From Jacaranda mimosifolia (Eukaryota > Streptophyta > Magnoliopsida > Lamiales > Bignoniaceae), in contig CM032121.1 in assembly GCA_018894105.1 (NCBI GenBank), positions 32,902,230 through 32,966,229 of the forward strand: 64,000 nt of DNA, in the 5' to 3' direction. The position numbers and the translations under genes are program-made. The notes below the pieces were generated by a model. It did no database searches, was not told the origin of the DNA, and saw nothing but the letters and a program-made list of their open reading frames with translations. Position 1 is the first letter of the stretch. Every line of letters starts with the position of its first letter. Below, piece by piece: positions 10,326 through 21,784 of the stretch.

Positions 10326-10933
10326 GTTAAACGTTATTAGTTTTTATGGAAGAACAAAAATATGATTGGATTAGTAGTATAAAAATTTTGAAGAAAGCTA
10401 AATTGAAAATAATATTTTAATATAATAATTTAAGTATTTTAATATAATGTTATTATTTAAGTTATTGTGTGTCTCATTATTTTTTGATATTTTATATTAT
10501 ATCAGGCAATAAAATTATTATTTAATTAATTAATGAATTATATTAAAATATAAGTTATTACTATATATAATGTGTGCCCATTGTCTTGGATTATCAAAAA
10601 CTATTATTTAATTAATTAGTAAAATTTACTTATTTTTAAATTAATAGATATTTTAAATTTATAAATGATAGATATAAATGTAAAAAAGAAAAATATGATA
10701 TTCTTTGTAAAAATGAGCCTGAATAAAGATATTTTTCTTATTTTGGAATAATACGAAAACAAAAACAAAAACGAAAACGTCCTCCCTATAACACAAATAA
10801 TATAGTCCTGAGTCTGTGTTGGGGCTTTGTGCTCTTCTATCAGAAGGTGTCAAGGACAAGTCTTTCTTTCTAATGAATATCAAAAAGCGTATAATAAATA
10901 GGCAAAGAGAAGGTTGATATCAAATACTTGAAA
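10326..10933. other. AT-rich intergenic DNA
   Basis: Between the minisatellite and the left border of duplication copy 2. No gene or clear repeat is recognised. A short A-rich (AAACAAA)n stretch lies near 10755-10780. Confidence 0.5.
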
Positions 10934-11146
10934 TTTCTTTTAATATTATATGAACCAATTTCCACCTTCTGACGAAGAATTTGACTACATTTTTTTTTTT
11001 TTTCCTCCATGTTCGACAAAATAAATCGCACGTCTCTTGTTCTAGCAAATGGATCATAACCTAATTATGACGAAGAATTTTAGTTTTAGTACATTATATA
11101 GCGTGAATGAATTTCAACCATAGTATTTATCAGCAATACTTGTCGG

Positions 11147-12920
11147 CTAAATCTTGTCTTCTTGAGATTTAGAGAGCATAACCATTTGATCTGCCTCAGA
11201 AATAATCTTTACTTCATCAATTGGAGTATTTCCAATCATCCACTCTTGAAAACCCTTTGTTAGCACATTATCTTGTTCACAGAGTACGTAGGCACGGCGA
11301 ACTGTACCGTAATGTTGCTTCGATAGAGGAGCTTCTTTTAACATATCCGCTTCATCATAGTAACCCACAGGTCTCACCAACAATGTTGCAGGAGTCAAAT
11401 CCTATTTTAGTTTTCCAGTACAGAAAACGGAACACAAGTTCAATACATTAGCGATTACATGTTGAAGAGACAATATTAAATCCTATGTACATGATGAGCC
11501 ATTAGATCATTTACACCACAAACGATCCAACAGTTGATCATTCTTGAATCACCATGACATTCTAGAAAAAGTTGCCGAGATCTTCACAGGAAATATGGAC
11601 CTCTTTTTTCCAAATCCTTCTAAAAAATTATTCATTCTAGTAAAAGCAGAACTTAAAATCAATAAAGTTTTCATTTTGAATTGTTTCTATTCAACTAGAG
11701 AAAAGCCAAACCATCATTATTCCAGATCCAGTTCTATTATTAATACAATGAATAAGATCATGATTTTCTTGCATAAAAGGAGTTATCTAACTTTTTTAGT
11801 ACTCTTTATCAGCCCAATGGACAAAGCCTATTTTTATAAGTTCTTGTCTTTCTCTCACCATTCAATTTTGTTATTTCCTAAGGCAAAGCAGCATGGAATT
11901 TCCCCTATCTCACCTTTTAGGTGCTACTGAAGAAACAATAGATCTGCAAAGAAACAAACATCCACGAGAGCAAGATCGATAAAATTATCAACTTTACAAA
12001 AAAATTCTACCAAAGCCACGCTCGTTAATTTGTAGTTCAAGCATAAGCACCAATTCAATGTGCGGGTTGTCATCATATGCAACTAATAATATATTTCTAT
12101 TGTAATAAATTTGTGACGAATTAAACAGTTAAGTGTTTAGGTGTTGCTAACCTCGGGAGGAGAAAGTTGATACAACACGGAGGCCATAAATTCGGGGCCA
12201 AAAAGGAAAGAGGTTGGAGGTTTGTCTTCTCCATTGCTAAATGAGAATTGGGAATCCATGTAAGAAGCCACTTGCTGCCGGTACTGTGTGATTGACGTAT
12301 TGCCAGAAGAACAAGGTTGGTTAATAGTACAATTCAAAGTAACATAGAAGGCTTAATAGTAATTTGCTTAACAACAATTATCTTGTTGATAAAACAGACA
12401 AATAGTCCCTACCAAAGAACTAATGGAAATTTCAACATACAAAGAAACAGAATGGAAACCAATAGAAATTGAATTTTCATTAAAATTTAAGCTATGATGA
12501 TAAAGACCAATAATAGATATTATACGTGAACCACAAATTAAAGTTTACCTCTCGTACAGCAGCTAAGACAGTGAAGTCAGGACCGGGCATGAAGGCCGTG
12601 ATGAAGACAGCCAAATCAATTTTCTCCGGGAACTTTTCCATGGCAACAGATACGCAAATTCCGCCCATGCTGTGGCCCACAAGAACCACCCTCTCCTCCG
12701 GCGGCAAAGCCACAAAGAACTCCATAAGCGGCCGGCAGTAGTCAGAGAAAGAGCTCAGCTCTTCCACACGTTCAGGATTAGCTCCGGCAGACGCCATGTC
12801 GAGGGCGGTGACGCGGTGGCCTTCCAATCTCAGCCTTGTGGCCACTTTGTACCAGCACCACGCACCATGGCATGCCCCGTGAACCAGCACAAAGTGCTTC
12901 TGCTTCTTGCCCTCTTCCAT
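11147..12920 (-). CDS. Methylesterase-like alpha/beta-hydrolase, copy 2 (catalytic His lost)
   Basis: Three exons: 12549-12920, 12152-12283 and 11147-11401 (252 residues). Introns use GAG|GTAAAC ... CACAG|TAC and GAG|GTTAGC ... AATAG|GAT, all phase 0. Exon 1 is nearly identical to copy 1, with Ser84 in GHSMGG. The acid Asp212 is kept in CEQDN, but the catalytic His region reads EADQMVM, so the base is Gln240. A deletion shortly after replaces the usual C-terminal helix with four residues and a TAG at 11147-11149; the old C-terminal codons (ADKYC) still follow out of frame. Either a recent pseudogene or a protein kept for a non-hydrolytic role. Open frame and splice sites are otherwise intact. 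Confidence 0.78.
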
Positions 12921-13394
12921 GTTTCTGTTTTCTTGGTTTTCTCGGCTTTCGGTGTAAAATGGCCTTGAGAAAGCAACTTATTTGGTAAGTTGGGGTCGTA
13001 AAATCAAACTTCAGTGTCCTTACTGGACTAGGCGGCTGCCCATTGGACAAAACTAAAAACAGACTTTTGCATTTATTTATTAACTATTGTAGCTAAAGTT
13101 TGTCCACTAAATGTGGTGAAGTAGGCCAGCATTTAGCAGGCTTTTGTTTCAATACTCCGACTCAAGGGACAGGAGATTATGCTCAGCAAAACACTCATTA
13201 TCTTCTAATTGAGAACAATGATATATAAACAAACAAGTGGGTGCCAAGATCAATCCAGGGCTTTTCATCCACTCATATCTGAGAACCAGATGACTAAATA
13301 AAAGAAAAACAATATATATCAATTCATATATGAAGTAGAGTAGAAAAATGAGGACTGATTCTCCAGTAATATCAAGAAAGAAGAAAGGCATTAA

Positions 13395-13908
13395 CCCTTT
13401 GAAATCTGTATCTGAAAGTTCTGGCATATCCTCTTCTGTTGGTATCCTCCAGCCACAGAACCTTAACTTTGATGCTCCTCCCCCTCTGACGGGAGTAGTA
13501 TATTAATGCAAAGGTTCATATTGTTCCCCAGCACCATAACCCGTCACATTCTAACTGCTTCAATCAAACCCTTTTCAGGGCCAACAAGGATAGAATGCAT
13601 TTTGAAACTTTAGTAACATATGTCATGTCTGGACGTCGTCTTGCAAGAATTTCAAAGAGGGCCACCCATATCTTTCTAAGAAGATTTTGGTTTCACCTGT
13701 GTTCTGGTATCAGATGAGGTAAATTTGACCTCCCAATTCAATACAAGTGATGTGACCTCCATCAGAATATTTGCAAGAAGACAGGAAGGAATTAAACACA
13801 ACCATAGTTCAGAAGGGACATTACCTGCTTCACAGCAAATACAAGATCCATCAGTTCAGAAACATTGTAAGGCTTAAGTCTACACTTGTTACATCCAAGG
13901 CACTGACG
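13395..13908 (-). pseudogene. Unrecognised coding-like exon remnants
   Basis: I do not recognise the gene. A well-formed 84-bp internal exon at 13825-13908 (GGCAG|CGT ... AAGCAG|GTAATG) encodes RQCLGCNKCRLKPYNV and then SELMDLVFAVKQ, a Cys-rich segment. Downstream on the same strand are GAG|GTC at 13756 opening VTSLVLNWEVKFTSS, then LFEILARRRPDMTYV, then GYGAGEQYEPL and SKLRFCGWRIPTEEDMPEL near 13400-13540. These are separated by frame changes and stops, not all explained by splice sites. It lies upstream of copy 2 within the duplicated block; the matching copy 1 region (8400-8510) is more degraded. It may be the 3' end of a decayed gene or part of a live one. Confidence 0.35.
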
Positions 13909-13925
13909 CTGCCATGCATGAGATA

Positions 13926-14890
13926 TTTTTCTTTTTAAATGTATCTAATATGAAATTGACTACATAAAGAAAAGAGTACGTTAAAAGAAACATCTCGATA
14001 CAACTACTGAGAGTTACAAAGGCTAAAGAAGAACACAATTTCAAATAACAGTTGCAAAGTGTACAAGAATGAAAAATAGAAGCAAAAGCACTTGAATCAT
14101 GAAGCAAGGATTTTTATTGAGTCAAAATGTGAAGAACTCAAAATCTTACCTCAAAACATATCTATATTTCACTTTTTCAATTTGACGCTCCATAACGGAA
14201 CTATCACCACTTCAGCTGCAATCTCCATCTCTGTTGATTCTAGATCACCACAAAGAAAAACGCAACATGAGCAAGAAGTGTCCATAATTTATTGCTTAAC
14301 GCAGAGCTCCTGAAATTTCGTCAAACTGCAGTAAGAAGGCAAAGATTTCAAAGATGAGAATCACAGCTGACTGCAATCAGAATAAAGAGCGGCAAAGCTT
14401 TGTAAAATATAAGGGGAAATGAGAAGATAGGTCAAAAATCAAATTCCTACACCATCACTTGGAAAGGAAAGAAGGAAAGTTTGAAAAGAAACAAAGACTT
14501 GAAAAAGAAGCAGCAGCCAGAGGAAGATGACAAGAAATTAGAGAATATTACAAACCCAAATTAGAAAGGTTTTTCCATGATCATCTAGTTAGATAGTTAG
14601 CAGAATTGAATTAATGGAATTAGCCAGGTAGGAGCAAAAATCTAGCATATAATATGTAAAAACATGCTGCATTCATATTTAAATCATGTTCGGTTTTTTC
14701 AGCTTGTTTCAATTACACCTCCTTAAAAGAGCGAGTCTAGCTCAAATCAATTCACCAACGAACCAGTGCTAACCAATAAGGTACATTGGACATCAAGTAA
14801 GAATAAATCAGGGGGTCATCATCCTAATTATTTAAGTGGCAATATGCACGAATGAACAGCCAAAAGATATATAAAATAACAGACAATGAC
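13926..14890. other. Intergenic, 3' flank of the Lines gene
   Basis: No convincing gene or repeat is recognised. It probably contains the 3' UTR of the Lines-family gene next to 14890. Confidence 0.4.
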
Positions 14891-17800
14891 TCACCGCCGC
14901 AGAAGCACTTGCGGATTATAAGGAAATAAGTTCTTTTGGTTAAGACTGTTGATGGATGTTCTCAAGGATACCAAACAGTCCCTAGCAGCCAAAAATGGTT
15001 GTCTATAATTTCTGCAGCTATGTGCATGAATTGTATTATGCTCCTCAAGTGATGACATTTCGCCATCCTTCAATAATGCAGGAGATAATAATCCCTTGGA
15101 ATCTGTATAATCCGCTAAAACTTTTTGCCTCTTCAGACAATGACCTAAACCTTCTCCCACTCCAGGAAATTCAATGAATAAGCTCCATGAATTGCAAACA
15201 CTCCGTAGTGACCTGGCAGCAATCATGTGAAGTCAAAACAGCAAGAGTAAAAATGAGAAGTTAAATTAGTGTAAAGCTTTGCTGAAGAAAGAATTATGAC
15301 ATAGATAATTCAATGACTCAGCTACATTGCAAGTCCTTGAAGCAATCAACAGGAAGATATGCAAGATAAGGGGACTTCCATACAAACCTCAAAAGGTACT
15401 CAGCACAGCTGGATCCAGTGTCTTTTGAGATAAGATAGTCAAGAAGAACTTGATGATCATAGTGTATCTGTAGCAAAGTAAAATGCAGAAACCTTTATGG
15501 GGGCTATAACTCAAAGTTTAATGAGATGAAACATGAAAAAGAACTTGCTAGTGCACAAGGAAAAGCCATGGTTAGGCCACTTCTTTCTGCAGATATATTA
15601 CCTCGGCCAGAAATAAATGAAACAGATGTATAGGATTAAACAGGTCAGAAGCTAGAAAGACAAGGTGATTCTTCACTCCAGGAGGCTTGTCTTTGATAAT
15701 CCTGCAGAAAACTTCATTAGAATCACTTCAATAAACACTTCAAAGGCCAACTGGAACAGTGACTTCAGTATCACTTACTGATGCTCCAGATAAAATGGTA
15801 CTCGAAACAGTTGCAAGAGCATTTCAAACAGGATATCATCCTACAATTCAAAAGGATGTGATGAATGAAAAACAATTAAATGCGCAAGAACTCCTAGAAA
15901 GCACAAAAGGAGGAGAAAACAGAAAAAACTATGGATCAAGTATCACACAAACAGCTAAGGTCCAGTAAGATATGCAAACTATAATTGATACTTCATTTAA
16001 ATGAGAAATACCCAACTAGGCTTTCATCATAAACACATGAGAGCGTCCCATCCTCAATTCCCAACTCTAACACACGAGGGGTGTTTTGAACATCCAGAGA
16101 GATAAAAACAAGTAAACTTGATCTGATACTGCCACTGTTGTACTGCAAATTCACATGTCTAACTAGGACGAAAGTTTGCCCTCTCCGTTCCCAGCTGGGA
16201 GTGAAATTTCATTAACTACTTCAAGAGACTTTGGAAAAAGTAGTTCAATTCTTCGATTAGAAATTTTGCAAATTTTTCCACTTTCCAAAATAAAGAGAGA
16301 TACTTCTCTACTACTCCTAATTTCAAGATAATAGCACCTCCTGATCACCAAAATCCATCATCAGAAAATCGTCAACAAGGATATACGCAAAGCAATTAAT
16401 GATAAAAATCTTACTGAAGAAGCATTAGTCACCTTGAGTATATTCAACTGAAGTTCAAAACTCTTCCTACCCAGACAGACTAAGTCACATTCTGCAATAA
16501 TGGAAAAAAGAGATGTTTTCCTCTGGACATCATTTTCGTGCAGCACAAGCATGACCTGGCGTAAATCTGCACTTGCTTTCAGTGTTTGGCATTTTTATAT
16601 CCAATATTCAAAAACCTTAACTTGTATAATTTTATAAATTATAAGTGGAACGGTTAGGCCGCTGCAAGAAACAAAGAAGACTTTTGTGAAGAATGGGTAA
16701 CTTTTGTGTCCATAACTACAGAGTAAAATTAGAGTTTACCGATATTGTAATGTCTAAAAAAAGAGCTTGCAGGGTATTATTGTAATTCAGAAATTAGAAG
16801 AGGGGATGATGGCATGTAGCATACTGAAGTTGGTGAGGATGCTCATGGAATTCTGAAGTTGGGGCTTAAAAGGATTTGGCAGAACCTTTTTTGCTTTTGT
16901 CTTTTGTCTTGTTATCAATTGGAAAATAGGGTTCTACTTTGTTCTTCTTCTTGTTGTTTTTTCTTTTCTTAGCAGCCATTTTCTATCTTTGAGTGTATTC
17001 AGTTATCAAGTGAGCAGGCTTTCCCAGTTCAATGAAATTATTCTCCATTTTCTCTTACATTGGATTGATTATTTTGCATTTTTATTCAAGTATTTGAGTT
17101 GAGCCATTACAGATATAAACCAAAACGATCCACACAATACTGGCAACAAATACTCCCCTCAAATCTACTGTCAACTAGGGTCTAGGGCCGCGAACCAATA
17201 TTTTTCTCTGCCCATTTAGGCTAATATAATAGTTTTCAAAGTTTGCTTTGCTTACCCACTAGCACAGGACTTAAATGAAAAGAAAGATATATGCATGAAA
17301 AGATAAAACAAGTAGAGAACCCAGCAGATGAGCAGAAGTTATTTGTTGCCTACCATTAATCAACAGAACAGAATTCCAAATTATGAAGCTTAAATGGTCT
17401 CCCTCACAAAGTTTAACGAGGAAATGAGAAAACACAAGCTACCTGGCATGGAAAAGGACAAGACGAGACTACGAGATCCAGCAATGTAACAACAAAATCC
17501 TTAATTTAATATCATTTTAGGTCAACATTTGTTCGAAAACACGAATGCCACTAGGTATGCACATAGAATAGCAGAAATAACAAATAAATAAGTTGTTTAA
17601 AAACGAATACAAGGGGAATTACAAAACCCGAAAAAGTTAGCCAATAAAATGATAATTTTTCAATATTAACCCCCATGAAGCAATAAGAGGATGAGAACAA
17701 ACCTCATGCATAAATAGCTGGAGGAAGGATAAGGTGAATCTCACGCATCGTTCAAAATACAGTTCATCATTTGCAAGAATATCAGCAGGAACGTGAGCTC

Positions 17801-20800
17801 GAAGCCACTTATGGAGCTCTACTATACCTATATTTTTACTGCAGAACTCTGACTCTGCGTTCAGGTCGGCAGTGCAATAATGCTTATGAGTTTCATATGC
17901 ACATTGTGGTTCATCAGAACTTGCGCTCATATTGACCAAATTAAGGGAACACTTCAAGAAAAGAAAAACAGTCAGCCTCTGCAAATGGCGAGACACCATA
18001 ATTTGTTTTCCCAGATCAAAAACACTTGTGCAGAATGGTGAGCCTTCCAGAAAGTCATCCTGATCAAATTTACCCCCAGATATAGGCTGAAACAGTAGAT
18101 CTTCAAAGAACTTGTGGAGTAGATGCATCCATGTCGTGAGTATAGTTTGCTCAATGTGGATAGTGGAACTAAGCTTGACCATTAGCATCTGTTCATTCAA
18201 CATACTATCATGTTAGGCCTGATAATATATCGTTTACCAATATTTCTATAGTAGCTAAACAAAACAATGTCACAAAATGTAACCATCACAAAATAATCAC
18301 TGAGATTAAAGTTCCAACCTGACAATTCTATTTAACACTTTCATACTTACACTAACAAGATGCAGCTTGATATATATCAAGATAACTTCTTTATATAACT
18401 AGCGGAGACCAAAAGCAGCATCTATTTCAATATTATCGCCACTGTCTATAAACAAGGATCGATCAAGCCGACAAAGAAAGGATCAACTTGACAATAAGAA
18501 ACCACTAGGTTAAAGTTCTCGCAGTAACAAACAACATTCTACCTTTAACGCAATAACGCTTTGATACACTAAAAGATAGTAGGAAGACATAGTTATAGCA
18601 ACAAGATGTGTTATGGTTGATATATGTTGAGATAACTCCTTCATCTAAGTAGCAGGGACAAAGAACATCGCCTACTTCAATATTATCAGCATTGTCAAGA
18701 TATCGATCAAGCCAACAAAGAAGAGATCAGCTCTACTATAAAACCCACGGTGATTAAAGTTTTCCACTAACAAACAACATTCCATCTTAACTCTTTCCTT
18801 CACCGAAGTTAAAAGAACATACTTAATAAGATGAGTTATGCTAGATACATGCCGAGATAACTTCTTTATCTAACTAGCAGAGACAAGAACATCATCTACT
18901 TCAATATTATCACCATTGTCAATAGAACAAGGACCAATCCAGCCAAAAAGGAAGAGATCACCTCTAAATGAAGCATCCATGATGATAGCAAGCAATATTG
19001 AAGCAGCTAAAAGTGTGAGTAGATCAAACTGTTGACCTTAGAAATTACACAAGGTTCAGTGAATCTGACTCTCATATAGGTTGAAACATATTGGGCTGGA
19101 GAAAGTAGACCAATAAATAGACATCTAGGCCATTAACAAAAGACAAAGGAATATTTCCAACTGATATCTAATCTTGCATGCAACTCAAAGCTCATGCAAA
19201 TAGCGGTCAACTATGCAAATGCAATTTCATTTGTGATAAACAACTTTCACCAATAGTTTTGTATATCCCTTCCATAACATAAAATGCAGAATATTAACTG
19301 AGCAATTATTTTTTACCAGCACTTTATGTCTGAAATAATGAGAGATTCGGACATTATTAGAACTCTGAAGATTGGCATGGCACCAGGCTGTAAGTTTGGG
19401 AACAAGGTCGATGATTTTGCAAATAACTGGCGAAAAACCAACTCCGTCATCTAGAAAACTACTTTGTCCGACCGAAGAACAGAGAAACTGAATGAAATTT
19501 CCAAAGAACACTGTTATTTCTCTCAGTTGGACAACCTTTATTTGTAGCAAAACATCTTTGACAGGGCCTTCAAGAGCTTCAGTATTATGACCAACGCAAA
19601 TCCTGCTCAATGTATCCCAGTGTAAATCTAACATTGAAGAGCTGACAGAATCGAGGTATGTTTTCATGATTTTGTCATCAAAATCCTGCTTCAGACATTT
19701 AAGTATATTACGTAAAACTCGAAAAATAGCAGACACCACAAACCAATTTGGACTTCTCAGTTTCAGCTTCAGCAAAAATTCTGAAATAGATGGATCATAA
19801 TCTAAATATCTGGTTTCCAATGCACCAGGTTCTGAAGAGGGTGTAAGACTGTCACAAATTGCCGATTCCAAGCAAAGACACAACAAACGCATGAAATCAT
19901 CCCAATCACTATCCTGCAAAGAAAAAAATATTATTGGAATCAAAATATTTGAGAGATGGAAGAATTGCCAGGAATTATAAGTTGTGTATAAGAACATACA
20001 GATGCAAGCACAAACTCGGAAATGGCCACAAGAATGTTACCCACTAAATGCTGAGCATATTGACTCTTGATAGCAAGCAAAAACATCTGCAATAAAATTG
20101 ACAAACATTAATGTTTGAGAAATGAATGCGAGCTCAGGATAACGAAAGCATATAGCCAGCAAATGTCAGGTTAATAACCCTTTAACTATCTAGCAATGCG
20201 GGCAGAGTAATTTCATATGCAAGTTCCTAGACAAAGTGGACGAACAGGTTGAGTAATTCTCATCAACTAATTCTACATTAGCAGAAAAAGAAGATCCACA
20301 AGAGCACAATTTTTAGCTAAGTTTTGGTATGCCCACTTGAATTCAAGGCAAATGAAAAACCATATGGTACTTACAGAAAGTGAAAATTCAAGAGAAACCA
20401 TGAAGAAGCAGGAGAAGAAGTTTTACCAAGTCACCAATGATCTTAGCCAAACACTGCCGATTGTCCAAATGCGAAGTTGCGGCAACTGAGCATTCCCTGT
20501 CGCATTCCTTGTCATCAACAGGCTCTGCCAGCGGCTCCTGCTAACAAAATTTTTCTCCTCATACAGGAAAAACTAGACATTTTTTAAGGGGGAAAAGAAA
20601 GAACTTTTAGACTGTGTGGAGTGGTCGACAGATAGTACAGACCTCGTCAGAATCAAATTCATGTTTCCACTGCTTAACTTGTCTTAGAACCTAGAGTTGG
20701 AAGGTGAGAATCAAGACTCAATATTGCAGGGAAAAAGAACAGAAAAAATAAAAAGGGAAACGTCTACTGCAATGATGATTCAACATGAAGTTAATTGCAA

Positions 20801-21026
20801 ACGGCAAACCTGAGAGAGAGCAATAAGAAGGTCCTTTTCGATTCCTTCAGTTAAAGAACCGGCGGCAAGATCCTGAAGAATGTTCAAAAAACGAAGGAAA
20901 TGTTTCAAGAAATAGAAATAAAAAAGAAAAATTGTCAAAAGGGCAGTTGAAATTGGTTACATAGAAAGGATGAAGGGATTCGTCGAGAAGACGGCAGAGG
21001 CGCAGGTATTCAGGCCGAGGGCTCAT
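14891..21026 (-). CDS. Lines-family (LINS1-like) protein
   Basis: Eleven exons on the minus strand: 20961-21026, 20810-20872, 20643-20690, 20427-20537, 20000-20086, 19317-19913, 17703-18188, 15779-15840, 15602-15701, 15388-15467 and 14891-15212. Together they make 2022 bp, 673 residues, with consistent phases and GT-AG borders throughout. The N-terminus MSPRPEYLRLCRLLDESLHP and the C-terminus NLFPYNPQVLLRR are typical of plant Lines homologues, as is the LFHLFLAE-IHYDHQVLLDYL segment across exons 9-10. The animal family member is LINS1; the plant function is not established. The protein looks largely helical, with no obvious signal peptide. Intron 7 (1.9 kb) and intron 6 (1.1 kb, tandem repeats) are unusually long. 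The start lies 79 bp from a Tourist-like MITE and is divergent to the PPR gene. Confidence 0.88.
16600..17110. other. Possible LTR-like insertion in Lines intron 7
   Basis: The composition changes to TTTGTCTTTTGTCTTG and TTCTTCTTCTTG blocks followed by CAATGAAATTATTCTCC and TGGATTGATTATTTTGC. This resembles the R-U5 end of a plant copia LTR in plus orientation. No TG...CA borders or target duplication could be fixed. Confidence 0.25.
18301..18985. repeat. Three-copy tandem repeat (225-250 bp) in Lines intron 6
   Basis: Anchors GATAACTTCTTTATATAACT (18381), GATAACTCCTTCATCTAAG (18631) and GATAACTTCTTTATCTAAC (18856) give spacings of 250 and 225 bp. Each is followed by a TACTTCAATATTATC-like segment, a GATCAAGCC-like segment and AAAGAAGAGATCA-like text. 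Copies are diverged, so the array is old. Confidence 0.85.
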
Positions 21027-21105
21027 TCTCCTGCGATCCTTCAGCCCTTGAAATCTTAGCTGAGCAACGTTTCTTTAGTATTCTGTATTAATTTGTGAAC
21101 GTTAA

Positions 21106-21456
21106 GGGCCTGTTTGGTTTTATTTCCATTTTCAATTTTCATTTTCATTATTTCTAAAATGGTGAGAATTAGTTATGTGATGTGATGTGAAAATAAAAAT
21201 ATATTTAGATGAAATGTTTGAAAATATAATTATTATTTTGGTTTTAATAAGTTGTAGGTAGAGAGAGATAGAAATAATGAAATAGAGAGAAGATATATAG
21301 GTTATTGAAAAAAAATATATAGATTATTGAAAAATGTGTTTTGAAAATGAAAATGAAAATTATGTTGGATAAAAAATTTTAAAAAATAATGATTTCTACT
21401 TCTAGAATAGTAAAATTAGTGAAAATGGGGTTTGGAAATAAAACCAAACAGGCTCT
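21106..21456. mobile_element. Tourist-like (PIF/Harbinger) MITE between divergent genes
   Basis: The 351-bp element has ends GGGCCTGTTTGG ... CCAAACAGGCTCT and a perfect 3-bp TAA duplication (21103-21105 and 21457-21459), as expected for PIF/Harbinger. It is non-coding. It lies 79 bp upstream of the Lines start codon, probably inside its 5' UTR or core promoter. Confidence 0.85.
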
Positions 21457-21506
21457 TAAGTTTTTTCATAAGATAAAAAGAATACAAGGTTGGCAAAGGT
21501 AAGTCC

Positions 21507-21540
<34 letters not shown>

Positions 21541-21784
21541 CAAAGAGCAAGTTGGAAGTTGTCATGTCTACAAAAGTTCGACTCAGTAAATTAGTGGTAA
21601 TAAACAAAATAAAATATATTGGATTATTATTTTTAAAGCTTCCAAATACATGTTCTAGTCGTTAAAAATAAATTAAAAGTACAACAATTTAAAATAAACA
21701 AGAAGAGAAATAGGAAAGAGAATATCTTTCTTTTCATTTTAGAGGGGGAGGCAGATAGTTGAATACAGCAGCAGAAAACTTTAT
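21457..21784. other. Proximal upstream region of the PPR gene
   Basis: Contains a T-run of about 25 bases near 21507-21531 and AT-rich DNA. It is presumed to hold the PPR promoter and 5' UTR; no TATA box is assigned. Confidence 0.5.

Larger units (their letters stand above)
10934..13925. repeat. Tandem duplication block, copy 2
   Basis: Paralogue of 4672-8515, shifted by about 5.6 kb and in the same orientation. It lacks both hAT MITEs of copy 1. Conversely its upstream part retains coding-like sequence (13395-13908) that is deleted or scrambled in copy 1. Confidence 0.85.

Noticed and set aside
16163..16552. Two minus-strand frames of about 60 codons between Lines exons 7 and 8
   Set aside because: The neighbouring exons join in frame and match the family without them; the sequence is unlike Lines proteins, so they are intronic.
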